A stretch of DNA of 64,000 nucleotides, from assembly GCA_038087015.1 (NCBI GenBank), contig JASBNA010000004.1, forward strand, positions 248,001 to 312,000, written 5' to 3'. This DNA comes from Cerrena zonata. Taxonomy: Eukaryota; Basidiomycota; Agaricomycetes; Polyporales; Cerrenaceae. The stretch's first letter is position 1; every line of letters starts with the position of its first letter. Under the pieces are notes generated by a model. That model was not told the DNA's origin. It saw nothing but the letters and a program-made list of their open reading frames with translations, and searched no databases. Shown piece after piece: positions 10,973 to 23,408 of this stretch. The translations under genes were made by a program, and so were the position numbers.

Positions 10973-12017
10973 TGGTGAAAGATGTATGAGCTTCGAAAGA
11001 TGTACGAGTGCCGAGAGGTGTCCCCACATTTGTTTATATAACACTGGATATACCAAAACGCTCGAAGCCGAAGCCTAGGTGCTTGTGTATCGTCGTTTAT
11101 GTCAAGACGCCACACAATGTTTAGTATCTTGTTCTTACCTGGCAACGGCCCTGAGCTGACCTCAGATCGATGTCAGGGTGTACAATAGGCTTTATACAAC
11201 AGTCTTCACATCGAGCGCGATGGCAGGTCTGGTGGATATCATGAGGATGATGAGTGTTCGCCAGCTATAGGGAAGCTAGGGAAAGTGCTTATTGTCACGA
11301 TATTGTCCGTGAAGGAATACTACTGTGACGCTGATGGAACATAAGGGTCTAAGTGCCGGTACGGAAACCTCACCCTGTGAGGAACTTGGCCCTGGAAACC
11401 TCCGTAAGTTAGGTCATGATGTAGATGGCTGTCAAGGACGGGTTTGTTGTTTCCTCTGACAGGGTGACTTGAATTGCCTGTGACGAGAACAAGAGCTTGT
11501 TGTTATGGTCAAGAAATTACAAAGGGAAACTACCATGAAGACGTGCAGCAAGATGTGACTAGAGCCAGAATTCGAAAAACAGCCTGTAGCCTGCTGAGGC
11601 AGTTAATTCAATATCTAAATAAGTTCTTACCACACATATATGTGATAGTCACTGTAAGCGTTAAACATCAAACACAGCATATATAAATCTAAAAGCCGTA
11701 ATATTTACATATAACTAGTACCTACTTAATCCTGCACAATATTAATATCGTTATTATAAAATATCCAGCATCCGATCCAGACTGACTCTCAACATATAAC
11801 CACTACTAGACTACGGTACTAGACTCTAGTCGCTAGCTTACGCTAGGAGTCGGTACTAGTTGTACCAAATCCAAGTTTGGTTTCATATACTAAATACGGC
11901 CCCATCGATACAACTTCTGAGACGAGTACTGTAAGCTCAAAATACGATTCATATGAAGACTTTCTATGGATTCTTACTGGATGACCCCTAGCCCTATATT
12001 CGCATCCCGCTACCCCG
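10973..12017. promoter_or_regulatory. divergent intergenic region, AT-rich centre
   Basis: Shared upstream region of the kinase-like gene (-) and the F-box gene (+). The part from about 11580 to 11860 is visibly AT-rich with TATATA-type runs. A + strand frame of 70 codons at 11474-11686 has no recognisable content. No specific binding site can be defended. Confidence 0.35.
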
Positions 12018-13327
12018 ATGGTCATAGAATTGACTATGTCCAAGCTACCTTTTGATTTGGTGCTGGAGATTCTGGGCCTGTTGACGAATGACAAGGAAAC
12101 AATGTCCTCTTGCTCCCTGGTTTGTCGCGATTGGACGTGGCACTGCCAAACTAGCCTTCTTCAATCAGTCAAGTTTCTCTATTACAAGCCTTGGCAAACC
12201 AAGGGAGACCTCTCAAGAGACGTCGGATACCAATTAGCCAACTTCTCGTTCCATCTCGCAACTCGAGTCAAGCATTTGACCGTTCAATCAGCATATATTC
12301 AGAACTATGCAGGACGGCTATGGCTAACTCCAGAAATCATGGAAATTTATGATAATCTGGAAATACTGACACTACGTGAAATCGACTTCAAACCCGAATC
12401 ACTGAAACCCGACCCAGTCCGAAAGCGACTAGCCCGCCTTGAACTTCAGGATATAGAAAGCATGTTCACGGTGATGGCCATGCTCAGCCTATTCCCAACG
12501 ATAGAAGAATTGCGAATTTCCCATATGCGTCAATGGGACGATTATGATGAGGAACATCCCGGAGGGATCCCCGCCCAAGCTCACGTCTACGCCCTTTCTC
12601 TTCATGAAGTGACGAAGCTTGGACTACTTCTACGTAGTCTCGTATTGCTTATTGATACGACGAAACTACAGCGCTACTCATTAACTATCTCTGGGAGGAC
12701 TGTGTTTATGGGTCCAGAAACCTTTTCCCCATTCCTACAATATCCTGGACTCAACCTCGAAGAATTATCGTTCAGAGCTTACGGAGGAGAGCGCTCCACC
12801 CTCGACAAAGGCAAGTCATTATGGCAGAATTGGTCCTTTACACTAATTATACTATAGCTATGGATCATATTCGCCATCTCTCTACCCTGCAACATCACAC
12901 ATCCGCACTCCGACTCAGTATATATATAACACAGCCACCAATCGACACATCCGAAATCTTACAAGACCTTGACATATGCCCGCGGGAAATAACCCACCTC
13001 TCGCTCTATATCGCTTTCCAGCCAGACCAAATGACTCTCAAACAATACCCGGCTGATGAATTTTGGGAGCCGTTAATGCAGACCTTGAATTCATTTCCCG
13101 TTCTCAAGTACCTTTGCTTAACCTTCGTATGCTGGTTTCATCCTAGAGACAGTAGGATATCAGAAAAAGCAGAATCCTATATCTGGGCTCTAGCCAACGA
13201 GGCGGAAGAATCCCTAACGGAGTTTCGCAGTAGAGGCGTCTTACGTTTTCAGTATCGTGAATCTACAAATACCTTTCGGTTCGGTATGTTAAACGATATT
13301 ATGGATCTTCGTTCTGAAGTTTACTGA
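12018..13327 (+). CDS. F-box protein with degenerate leucine-rich repeats
   Basis: Substrate-receptor-type F-box protein; F-box proteins link targets to SCF ubiquitin ligases through Skp1. Residues 7-50 form the F-box: KLPFDLVLEILGLL, then SCSLVCRDWTWHCQ. The rest has spaced leucine motifs typical of fungal F-box/LRR-like proteins (VKHLTV, LEILTLREIDF, IEELRIS, LEELSF, ITHLSLYI, LKYLCLTF). Two exons, 12018-12810 and 12858-13327 (1263 nt, 420 residues), are separated by a 47-nt intron whose donor is GCAAGT and acceptor ACTATAG. This GC-AG intron is the only way to join the frames. Start could be the ATG at 12018 or 12036. No paralogue is in the window. Target unknown. Confidence 0.8.
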
Positions 13328-13733
13328 CGCTATACAGATCAAGAGGAGGATTGGCAGTCGCATGTATGACTCAGGTTCTTATCTCATACTACAGTAACAA
13401 TGCATCACTCAGGTACTGGAGCTCTGTGACGTCATTGAAGGCACTCTGCCACTTAGGACGTCCAAGGAATTGCCATTTTAGGAATTATTCTTCCCAAATA
13501 GAATACTCCACTACGCATTGCAACCAGATCAATATACAAGTCGATTTCCGGGTTAAGCCTACATTACAATCCTTCCGCTTCATCCATATCAAGTAAGAAA
13601 ATTACAGTCCGAAAAAATAGAAGATACCCATAAGCATAAACCTATCGCAGAGTCCAGATCACGAAACAAGACTTAAGCAAACCGCTGTGTATAGCACAAC
13701 CGACGGGATGTCAAGCTCTGTAGCTGAAGTATA

Positions 13734-15397
13734 TTACCGTTTCTTATTGTCGTCCTCAAAAGGATTCTCAAGATACTCCAGCTCTTCGTCATCGTCACTG
13801 TGTTCTTGGCTTGGCTTGACCTCAGAGGGAGGCTGTGAACCCAAGAGGGACACGGGACGTTTGGGAAGGAGACCGAATTTAGCTGCAAAGGAATATCAGA
13901 AAGAAAAGCTGATACAATTCAGGTGTGAACCATACCAGCATTGATTGGACTGCCACTCTGAGTGGTAGGAGGCCGAGAAACATCTGTACTACCTCTGGGT
14001 GAGGTTGATCCTGTAGGAGGTGGGGTAGACGGTGCTGGAGCTGGTCGCTGACGTTGGAGCTATACATAGATGCAATATAAGCGGACCGTACGTGTATATA
14101 GTTATATACGTGCATACCTGAAGTACCAGTGCCAATATTCGGGACATCGCTGCTAACGTCATACCCTTTGACAGCACTCGGGTTTGTATCCGTAGTGCTA
14201 ACGGGCTCACCCCTCCACCCAGCAGTCGCATGCTCCCAATCTACATTTGGCCCAGCACGAGATGATGCGGGCGGGGCATATGCCTGACTGGTTGTATGCC
14301 TATCGACACCCCTTGTCGAAGGTTGGGCGGGTGCCGATTGAGCATAGGGATCTGCACTTGCATAAGTGGGATTGGGGAGTCGAGAGGTACCTGTAGGCGG
14401 AGCCGGTGTGTTGAGGTGCATGCTGTTGATCTGAAGAACCACTAAGAATAGATACTATTAGTAGCTAGAGCGACAGATTTAAGAGGATGGGTACTTACCC
14501 TGTGAATTGGCCTACTCCGCCGTTCTGTTCGAACTCGTTGATCTTAGCTTTGATCTTCGAGACGACAGAGGCAAATGTTCGTTTACCACCTGGTCAAGAT
14601 AACGTGGATCAGCAAACGATCGAGTGTATAAGAAAGTATTAAAAACTTACTTTCAGCAATCTTGCTAACAGTTTCTTGGAATTCCTGGAAATCCCCACGT
14701 TCGCTTCCAGTAACATAACCCCCCTGAGTTTGTTGCTAAGAAGAAGCAGTATTTATATCAGCGAGTCTATTTGGAACATTTCGAAGTTACCTGCTGACGG
14801 TTACTTGTTCGAACTTCGTAGGGTACTTCGCCTCCGGGAGTTCTTCCTTGTCTCTGTTGGTCGTATGCAAAGTTCTCCTCAGCCCCTACGGGGACACCAG
14901 CACCTCTCCTAGGCCACGATTGTCCTGAGGGATTCCTGCGTCCTCGTCTCCTTTCCTCCTCATCTTCAAGTGCGAGTTGTCGTGCAAGCGCTTCATCCAA
15001 CGAAGTATCATGGTCTCCCGGTCCACTTGCATGCTGTTCGCGAGTAGGGGTTTGAGCAGACACATACGAGGGGTCTGACATTCCAAGAAGAACATCTATC
15101 GCGCGTTCTTGGTTGAAATTAACAGATTCGAGCACGGACTGTCTATATGCGCTGCTATTAGGCGTAGTAGCTATATTAATGTTGAATGGCCACTCACAGT
15201 ACAAGTGCATCAAAGTCAGGAAACATGCTCTTCAAGGCAGCAACCTCTGGTGAGATTTCCTCAACTTCATGATCTTGCGCATGAGCAGGTGGTGTAGGTG
15301 TTTCTGCTGAAGTAGCGGGGGTGTCTTCAGGACGCGGTGGTAACTGGGGTGTCTCTTCGTTGGACGGGGGAGATTGTTGCGCTGGTGATGTTGCCAT
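13734..15397 (-). CDS. CUE5: CUE-domain ubiquitin-binding protein (Cue5-like)
   Basis: CUE domains bind mono- or polyubiquitin; yeast Cue5 and human Tollip act as adaptors for autophagy of ubiquitinated aggregates. Seven exons: 15397-15198, 15142-14791, 14735-14651, 14589-14499, 14422-14118, 14040-13936 and 13882-13734 (1287 nt, 428 residues). After a Pro/Thr-rich start, residues 53-91 form the CUE domain: VAALKSMFPDFDALVLQSVL, then QERAIDVLLGM. The MFP and LL motifs are the usual ubiquitin-contact residues. An Arg/Glu helix and a coiled segment (FQEFQETVSKIAESG) follow, then a long Pro/Ser/Thr-rich disordered part and an acidic end (DDDEELEYLENPF). FGLL near residue 380 is a possible weak Atg8-interacting motif. 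Orthology to Cue5 is inferred from the domain and layout. Confidence 0.8.
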
Positions 15398-15827
15398 TGT
15401 AAAGATATGATGTGGTGGTTATGAGAAAGGAAAGAGAGGCAAGTTAAATAGTAACGGAGAGTGCTGCGAGGTGAGACTGTTAGCGAGACGCAACTGCGCC
15501 GATCACGTATCGATCATGGGCACGGCTTCTTCCGCTGCTGCAGCAACCCGAACCCATAGGCATTAATATCTTCTCGAGCAACATACAGGAATGTGTAACT
15601 GTTTGACGACCCCAGGCGTGGCATAATGTGCATGACTACAGAAGCAATAGAACTTGGACTACAGAAAACAGGTCATGAAAAATGTACTACCATATCATAT
15701 GTAAGACTCATATCCAATCATACAAACTATGGTATTTACCCGAGACCTCATGCGCCTAGTTGGAGCTTCTCCAACGATCCTTGTTCTTTCGAATAACAAG
15801 ATTGAGTAGGCTAGGAGGGAAAGGTTA

Positions 15828-16811
15828 TTAACATATTTGGTCCAAGACGTACTTGAACAACCACATGAGAGATCCAATATCTGGATCTAACTTGTCAATA
15901 ATTTGCGTCCGAAGTAACCAACCCGCTACAGGGTCGTCCCACAGATCCAGATACTTCATCGACATCCCGCAGCTAATGCGATGGGGCGCGGCGGGATCAT
16001 CGGTTTGTATCATCCAATTGATATAAGGGTCGTCAAAAAAGTCCTTGTATATATCCGTCGGCGTCGCCTCTTCAACCGTGACGTCGTTTGCACTTTGAAG
16101 AAGTGAAATGTCTTTTGGACAAACCTCAACTTTCGAGATCTGTGGGATGTTCTTCGAGGAGTCAAAGGGGTCCGTTATGAAGCTCAGGGTGTAGATAAAC
16201 ATGAAGTGACGGATACGAAAGGGATACTCTTCGGCTTTTCCGTAGCGGAAAGTTTGGCGAATATAATTTCCCATCAAGATTCGAAAGAATGGGTCGACCA
16301 CTATGTCACGCACGCGTTTGAAAGATTCATCCCTGTCAATAGTCTGCGGATCCTTTGCCTTGCAATAGGGTCCATGTCATGGCTTGTCAGCGATCTGGCA
16401 GGCTTCACTACAGTAATAGGCTTGGTAACATCTGCCACATCGCTTCAACTGATACCCAGAGGGTTGGCGACCTCTTTTCTCCCGGGTATTATAGCTAGGA
16501 AGCTCGCAGAGTGTCCCGCCCCTTGAAATCCTTCTCCGTGCCTGTCTGGAAGCTGTTGACCAACTGGAAACGAATTGTTGGAGATTTTCTACATAGTCAT
16601 GGAAGAATCGGTGTGCATTACAAGAAGCACAAGCAGTTGTTTTCTCCAAGACGTCAGTGGCTAAAGGTATGACAAGCCTGCGAGCGCCGATTTCGGCTAG
16701 ATATGTAGAGAAGACTATGAATTTATCCCTAAAAGTCAGTCTTGTGTCTTTTCGTGGTTCAAGAAGAGCTCTGATGGGGATGGGAAGGGCTCCAGTGGGA
16801 AGAGAAGTCAT
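15828..16811 (-). pseudogene. MYND zinc-finger protein broken by in-frame TGA
   Basis: MYND fingers bind zinc and proline-rich partners. The frame from ATG 16811 encodes a helical leader and then a MYND finger second half: RCGRCYQAYYCSEACQ. After IADKP an in-frame TGA stands at 16379-16377, and the same frame goes on as HGPYCKAKD. That supplies the final His and Cys of the finger at the spacing expected for MYND. The open frame then continues for about 160 residues to a stop at 15828 with protein-like content (FRYGKAEEYPFRIRHFMFIY, KYLDLWDDPVAGWLL). Because frame and spacing are intact on both sides, a single base change (for example TGG to TGA) or a sequence error explains it. No splice sites remove the stop. 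If translated as is, only 144 residues with an incomplete finger would result. Confidence 0.65.
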
Positions 16812-17680
16812 GTTGTGAGAGCAAGATGTAAGAATGCAACGACCTGAGTGAAGTATATTAACAAGGTGGCGTCGAATGGTTGAGTAGGACTTTACATACC
16901 TATTACCCTGACTGGCCCTAGATCATTCTCACCTGACAAAGGGATAATACACTACGAGGTCAGACTGATCAGAACTTGATCACAGTATGATGGCTACGCA
17001 TAGGGCAGAATGTTCCTAGACAATGAGACAATATACAAGGAGGACAGTCGTGAGTAACATAGGGACGGAGGGATGTTTTACCTCGAAGCTTACCTAACCT
17101 CAGGATTTGGCAAGTGTAGAAAGACTTGTGGGGTGGCGTCAATTAGTATCTATTGAACTTGTAAGTCAAACAACACTAAACACATGCCGACATACACGGT
17201 CAAGGGCCTGTGATGCGACGAGTGCTTCGATACGGCGAGACTACACCGTGTACGGACTTAACGTTTACTGACCCTCAATTGCGCATCAGTCACTGACAGT
17301 CAGTGTAACACGGCAGTCACGTTCAAGATGATCAACCGTAGTAGCGAGAGTCAGCGTTTCGACTGTACATATCTCCATATTGTGCGACGACGGCGTCAGA
17401 ATGCCAGGAATGCCACAAAACTTCGGATAAAGATCTATTGAGGTGAAAAACCAAAGAAGTTGCCTTGACTAATAATACACGCTGAATGACATGCAGGAGA
17501 AACTTGGACATGGCTTTTGGGGGAGGCTGGTGCCTCAGGTTGTACGCCAAACAGCTTGAACAAAATCACGCATCACAAAGATGACGCGGCCACCCGGCGG
17601 ACTTGCCTGTTATCTTCATTGCGCTGTCCTCGTTCAGAGCCCGAGTCGGGGTTTGTTGAGCTAAATAGATTCTATGATTT
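16812..17680. other. intergenic region
   Basis: Spacer upstream of the MYND gene. One - strand frame of 72 codons (17332-17550) has no recognisable content and no clear splice context. Nothing else is supported. Confidence 0.35.
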
Positions 17681-18641
17681 TCACCTAACGCGGCCCAATT
17701 TTCGAGGTGCAAAAAAACCCAGATATCTAGTTTTCTCGTTTCGAACTTCAGGCACTGTTAACTGAGGTAGGCACTCTGATCTGATATCTTCTTCACGAAA
17801 ATGCTGACATGGCGAAGTGCAACCGCATTTTGCTTGGTATTCTGAGATAATGATATCATCGTTCTCCTGACCAATATAAAACCTCACCAGATGTAGTGCT
17901 CTCAATCTGACCGATCTTTTCTCGATGACACAGTCTACTCACACTCAAAGGCACGTCCTGTAAATGAGTGGTGAGTGGGCTTAGGATATATCGAGGTAAA
18001 TGGTCGAGGTCACGAATGCTGGAGCTTCTCCCGCAGCAAACGACGGGCATAAGCCTCGCATTTATCAGGTTTATTGATCACTCACCGGATGTCCACTTGA
18101 GAGATGATCTCTACAGTACTTTGCGTATTTTCGCTAAAGTCGTTGGAGATTTCCCTCTCTCGTGGCTCCTGCCCAATGACCGACGCTATCCAGGTCCTTT
18201 GTGGGTTCCTGTCTTTCAGGTCGGCCACTTAGGATATTTGCTGTTTAGCAATGACATCGGCGACGCGGTTGAAAGGGTTCTTCCCTTTGTGGTCACCATT
18301 GTACTACACTGAAGCGGAGATCGAAGCATTGGTCGCCGAACGAATAGACTTCCTCACGGAGAATAGTTTTTTCCGTGACTAAAGTCCTTCTCTCAGCAAA
18401 TTCAATTTCAACATGGACGCCAGCCGTGCACGTATTGCTATACACACCAGGCACACTGGCACATCCTGTGAATGAAGCTAATACCAAAGTTATGGTGTCG
18501 CAAATTGTCAGAAATTCCCTTGTGAGGCACAGTCCTATACCAATTGTGCATTCGCGCCATCACGGAGGTGTCATCCACGACGACTTCCATAAAACAAAAG
18601 TTTCCACCCAAGCCGCTGAAGTCGGTCGATAATCTAAACAC
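17681..18641 (-). CDS. probable multi-exon gene, unrecognised
   Basis: Family not recognised. It lies on the same strand directly downstream of the CLC gene; its ATG at 18641 is 94 bp past the CLC stop. The first segment (from MFRLSTDFSGLGGNFCFMEV to ARMHNWYRTVPHKG) and a second around 18470-18297 (TAGVHVEIEFAERR, then SFGDQCFDLRFSVVQW) look like exons. A third around 18210-18088 (TWIASVIGQEPREREISNDF) ends at a GTGAGT donor. A last segment near 17870-17681 is open in two frames, and I could not decide which is used. Two C-x-C pairs (KCGCTSPC) appear in one of these frames. The segments are too coherent for chance, but the gene model is incomplete. Confidence 0.4.
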
Positions 18642-18734
18642 CTTGTCAAATGAGAATAATATTTATGACAATTAGATGGAAATATATGGTGCAGAGCCCA
18701 AAACACTCAAGAACAGGAAGAGGTTACGAATAAA

Positions 18735-21700
18735 TTATCTCCTGATAAGTCTACGTGTCCATGAAGTCACAGTCGTTGTCAAGTATGTCACCCACGTCCA
18801 CGCTTCCTCAATGAAGCCCTCGAACTCTTCTGGACTCCATGACCCGCGTGGCTCATGGTGCCCTTCTACCACCGTAAAGCGGAGAACGTCTTTTACGGTT
18901 ACCAAACCAACGAGAACGCCGTGATCCTCCACCAGAATTACTCGAGGTCTATCGGCGTTGTTAACATGGAGCTTATATACAGGATTAGGCAAACTTACCC
19001 CATTCTTTTGAACAACTGCATAACGATCTCAAGTGGTAGCTCAGGGGAAACAGACAGCGGCGTCTGGATACAACGTTTAGTCACACGAGATGCCGATATT
19101 GAGAGAAGCCTACCTGATTAACCCACGGCCAAAACTTCACGACATCATGGGTAGTCGTATTTTCTATTAGTTCTATGGAGAGGTCCTCGTCCATTCCTAC
19201 GCCAGGCCCCGTAACCAGGTTCGCTAGCTCGGAGCTATCTTGGTCATCGATATCTTTCGTAAAGGAGCAAGGTGTATCAGAAGTGATGTCATGAATAAAC
19301 TTTACTTTCTCTGTGGAAGAACTTTAACGGATGCTAGGATATTCAAGGGTAGAACTTGACGAACCGATGACATGGATCAGGTCAACTCTGTCGATGAACC
19401 CTATCAGGGACATGGCGGAGTCTGGGGAAACGATGGGAAATCCCCTGACTTCGGTTCTCTCGAGCAATTCCTCTACATCAACGTAAGCGACAAGGTTCAA
19501 AAGACATAGACTATGGAAGCTTACCGATTTGGCCAACTGTCATACCGGTCACGAACAGAGAGTATAGCTTGGTTTTCATAACACTTGACACTAGGATGAA
19601 TGAGTGAGAAGACTAGGCTAATTTAAAAGTGCACCAACCGGCAAGATTGTAGGCATGATCGTCTTTGTCCAGGTATGGATATCCATTAAACCTAATGGCC
19701 TCGTCTGCAATACCAGTTGTTCCAAGGAAATCGCCAACAGCTTTCGTGACTAACAGTACAATCTATTGATGACAACAATCAGAATGTTAGGAGCTGAGAA
19801 AGATGTGGCGGCAGCAGACATACCATAGTCGGAAGGATGTATGTTAACGCGCCAGTCAATTCAAACATGATGACGACAACGGCAACTGTGATCCTCATTA
19901 CTCCACTTGTGTACATGTCAGAAGTCTCCATCGGGATATATTCAGAACATAATTACCTCAGAGTGGCGGCAGCTCCCAAGAAGGCGTATGTACCGGGTGT
20001 AATACACGGCACATCTGGTTTACACACCGAAAATATGCTAGAATCTGTGAACGTACTTTGATGTGATGTGAGCACGCAATAATGATGGTGTGAAGAAGAG
20101 ATACACACTTGTACAATGCCTTGACCATGATACCAATCATCCGTCCAAAGGTAGCTCCCACCGCCATCGAAGGGACGAAAATACCAGCCGGCACTTTGGA
20201 ACCATATGAAATTACAACAAGACCGACCCGAATAATAGTAGCCAAGAAAAGTGAGTTAATCATCGTCCATTGAAAGGATGTTCTAGGTGTTAACCGTCAA
20301 AAGAAATCTTACGAGTATCCGACATGAGAAAGCTTACTTGCACAAGTTGTCGTAATCGCCTCCGCTATCGCACTCCCTAAAGAGGATAGCCATACTTTCG
20401 GTCATATCAACCCTAAGGAAACGGTTCCAGTATCCAATCACGGCGGTCAATGTTGCAAGTGTAACAGCCTCTGCGACGGGATAGTTGGCGAGGTGTTTTC
20501 TCCTGAAAGCGGACCACTGCATATTGAACTTAACGACGAAAGCGCCGTATAGCCCCTATGAAATATTACGAAATCTCAGAGGCTTAACGTCGCTGTATCA
20601 GAGAGGCACCTACGCCGAATATTCCAAGTATGATGAAGAATAGGATTTCGAAGAAATGCCAATCTCGGTCGTAAGTGACCTGGAACAGTACGAGTTTTCC
20701 GCTGCGATAAGGATTCATGACCTATGATAATTAACGTGTGAGCTGACACCAGGTCGGACCGAAGCAGAGGCGCATGCGTACGGAAAGCGTCACTGTAGCT
20801 GCCAACGCACAGAAGAAGCTGCGCCACATAGTTTTGATACTGAAATTACTTGTCATTTCCTGGAAGACCGGTTCGTCAATTGGTCATGATATACACGCAA
20901 GATGCTGACCTCGATAGAGAAGAGTACACCACCAATAGGGGAACCGAAAGCCACGGCGACACCCGCTGCACTTGCGGCTGTGAGGATCTCTCGTATTTTA
21001 CCTGGGGAAACAATTGAGAGTCATGTATTTTATTAGGTAACACCGTTGCATACCTTGACTGCGAGAAAACTGTCGGAACAATGTTGCAATAACGAATCCC
21101 GTACAGCATGCTACATGAACCGAAGGTCCTTCCTTTCCTACCGAAAGCCCAGAAGCAATAACCAAAGGCTAGATAATACGTAGGTGATGGTCAGACAATG
21201 CTGTAAAGGATCAAACGCACCAGTGTTATGCTTTTGATTGCCCATGTAGCGAATCCCAGGAAGCCTTTCATATTGAAGCCGGCCAGAATGACCTTGATTT
21301 CTGAAATACCGGATCCAGCAGCGTACTTTGCCAACGATCTCACTAGGTGGGCGGCGGTGAACGAAAACCCTGACTAGGGATATAAAGTCAATGCCCAAAC
21401 GGAGAAACGTAGGTAACTCACAGCAAACAAAATATAGATTATCCAGCGGGCAACAGTAACGTCACTCCAAGGATGCCACGATTCGCAAACAGTCTCGTCC
21501 CCTTCAATTTCCCAGCAGCAGAAGTTCTGGTTGAGCCACCAACCATCAGAACAATATCCCATTTTGATATCGGAAAGCCATTCGGTGACAATCGAAATGA
21601 GGGCTGCATTCACTCCGATGCATATTCCTAGAGAGGAAACTATGGGTCTATATTAGTAAAAATGTGCAGTAAAGATACTTACCAACAAGGCTAACGATGA

Positions 21701-22054
21701 ACCAACTCTCCCCCGCATGAGCAACCTTCTTGAGTTGATCCCATATCCAAGCAAAGGTGGACTGCAGACCACGTCCATAGTGTGTTCTGTATAACTGTCT
21801 TGACTTCCGGATACGACTGTTCCTCTCGATAATAGAGTCTTGCACCCAATCTATGTAGAAACGGTATGCATTAGCCTAAACTGCCCCGAGCAAGATTGTT
21901 TGCTGCGTCACACCTATTGTCGTAAAGTCTGCATAGCGCCTGCCAAGTATTACATGAGTTTCATTTGCTCAGATGGTTCCATGCAACGTACTGACTTAAT
22001 GTGTTCTGGTTCATTATAGCGATCGCCCTGCATTCCAGAGCTTAGACCAGACAT
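18735..22054 (-). CDS. GEF1: CLC voltage-gated chloride channel/transporter (Gef1-like)
   Basis: Chloride channel or chloride/proton exchanger of Golgi and vacuolar-type membranes; yeast Gef1 supports acidification and copper loading of secretory proteins. The gene is split by many short introns; the first exons are 22054-21996, 21939-21914 and 21850-21683. The start [20 protein letters not shown] is followed by DFTTIDWVQD, typical of fungal CLCs. Selectivity motifs are present in order: GSGISEIK (normally GSGIPE), GKEGPSVH with the gating Glu, and [15 protein letters not shown]. Helices near the C-terminal half of the membrane domain read [15 protein letters not shown] and [19 protein letters not shown]. 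Two CBS domains follow: the first around [18 protein letters not shown], the second [20 protein letters not shown], ending at 18735. One intron near 19324-19375 must be removed to skip an in-frame TAA. Channel versus antiporter cannot be told by eye. Confidence 0.93.
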
Positions 22055-22366
22055 AGACACTCATCAAGTCTTTGGTCAACCAACAAGCTAATCAAGGTTC
22101 GGGCGAGTGTAATTGGCGTTGCGGTAACGCGGTTGTAACACGCGCGTGTAGAGAGGAGCTCAGCACTGCTTGACAGGCGCTTACCTGATGAACTGAAGGC
22201 TGACGCGAAGTATACAAATTTGAAGACAATAAATCCATTAGGTATCGTACGAGATATATGTATAAAAATGTCATAGAACAGAAGGAGACAGAATGAGAAT
22301 CTGGGGCACAAACGGTCACATGAATTAAGGGCCGTTACTCTTGTCATCCCTATAGGCACAGTTAGT
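22055..22366. promoter_or_regulatory. CLC promoter / ARFRP1 3' spacer
   Basis: 312 bp between the ARFRP1 stop (22367) and the CLC start (22054), both on the minus strand. It must hold the ARFRP1 terminator and the CLC promoter. Short chance frames only. Confidence 0.4.
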
Positions 22367-23301
22367 CTAACGTTGGAAGATAATTATATACCGATACACC
22401 GGCACTGACCTTCTCCTACTGTTCTGCACTCGAATGAACAACCAGTCTACCGCAGCACGAACGCCAGTGCTAAAATTTTTTCTTCAGAAGTAGCACGGAA
22501 CCACACAAAAGAACCTACCCCTCAAGAGCAGAGATGCCCATTACGTCCAAGCTAGCGATTCGCTCCCTTCTGCGGTCTAGATGATCGTCTTCTTCCACGT
22601 ACCGCCTACGGGAACTTTCTTGCTTGTTCCGGTACCAATCTTCGTAGTTGTTGCGGATCTCTTCCACGGAAAGACTTTGGGGGCTGTCCTGCTTATTCGC
22701 TAATAACAACAGCGGTACGCCGAGAATCTGTGGAGCAGAGAGCACACTATCTTATGACCCTTGCGCTCGATCAATGTCCGTTTGGATCGTGTAGAAGCAT
22801 TATAACATACCAAATACCTCCCAACCTTCGCCGAGTCGCTCGCGATCTTCCGCGTCGATGACGAAGACTACAGCATGGCAATCCTCGTAATAACGATGCC
22901 AGATGGAGCGAATACCACGTTGTCCGCCCAAATCCCAGAATTGGAGGATAGTCGACGGCAGTGTGATCTTACCAGCTATACCCTAGTGAATATCATACTG
23001 ACATATAGAACGGAATACACACTATTTTGGCCCACAGTGGGTGCAATCTTGTCAGGAGACAGCCCCGGCGTGTCGTTATACAGAGTTTTGATGTTCTCCA
23101 ATAATGTCTGATCATTGTTTAGAATGTCAATCTAGACAAAGTGGTTGAATACTGACTGACAGTCTTGCCGGCACCGTCTAGACCAAGTATGATGACAGAA
23201 AATTCCTCCTTTCTAGGAGATGTTAAGCATGGCACTCGTGCGATATTACGGTGTCCGTACCTTGTCAAATACTCATGCAGACCTTTCAGAAGGTGATACA
23301 T
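22367..23301 (-). CDS. ARL3: Arf-like small GTPase ARFRP1/Arl3
   Basis: Small GTPase of the trans-Golgi network that, once activated, recruits Arl1 and golgins. Six exons: 23301-23261, 23212-23161, 23107-23023, 22975-22811, 22750-22519 and 22469-22367 (678 nt, 225 residues). The start MYHLLKGLHEYLTR lacks Gly2. This fits Arl3/ARFRP1, which is N-acetylated and docked by Sys1 rather than myristoylated. P-loop GLDGAGKT, switch I with APTVGQN, switch II FWDLGGQRGIRSIW, NKQD for guanine recognition and SALEGTGVRAAVDWLF near the end are all intact. Between NKQD and SAL there is an Arg/Glu-rich insertion (around RNKQESSRRRYVEEDD), longer than in yeast. Head-to-head with VMA16, with 107 bp between the start codons. 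Confidence 0.95.
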
Positions 23302-23408
23302 GATGGTGGTTGAGAGGAAAGCCTGACGTAGTCTGGTTAGGGTCCTCAGCGCCAACTCGTTACAGTGCTTTCTGCTTTCGACCACAACGACCACTTGAGC
23401 CCGCCACC
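23302..23408. promoter_or_regulatory. short divergent promoter ARL3/VMA16
   Basis: Only 107 bp separate the two start codons, so both genes must share one bidirectional promoter or use start sites inside each other's leaders. The segment contains AGTGGTCGTTGTGG-type G/T-rich sequence on the minus strand, and the bases CCACC precede the VMA16 ATG in a good context. No TATA box is seen. Confidence 0.6.
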
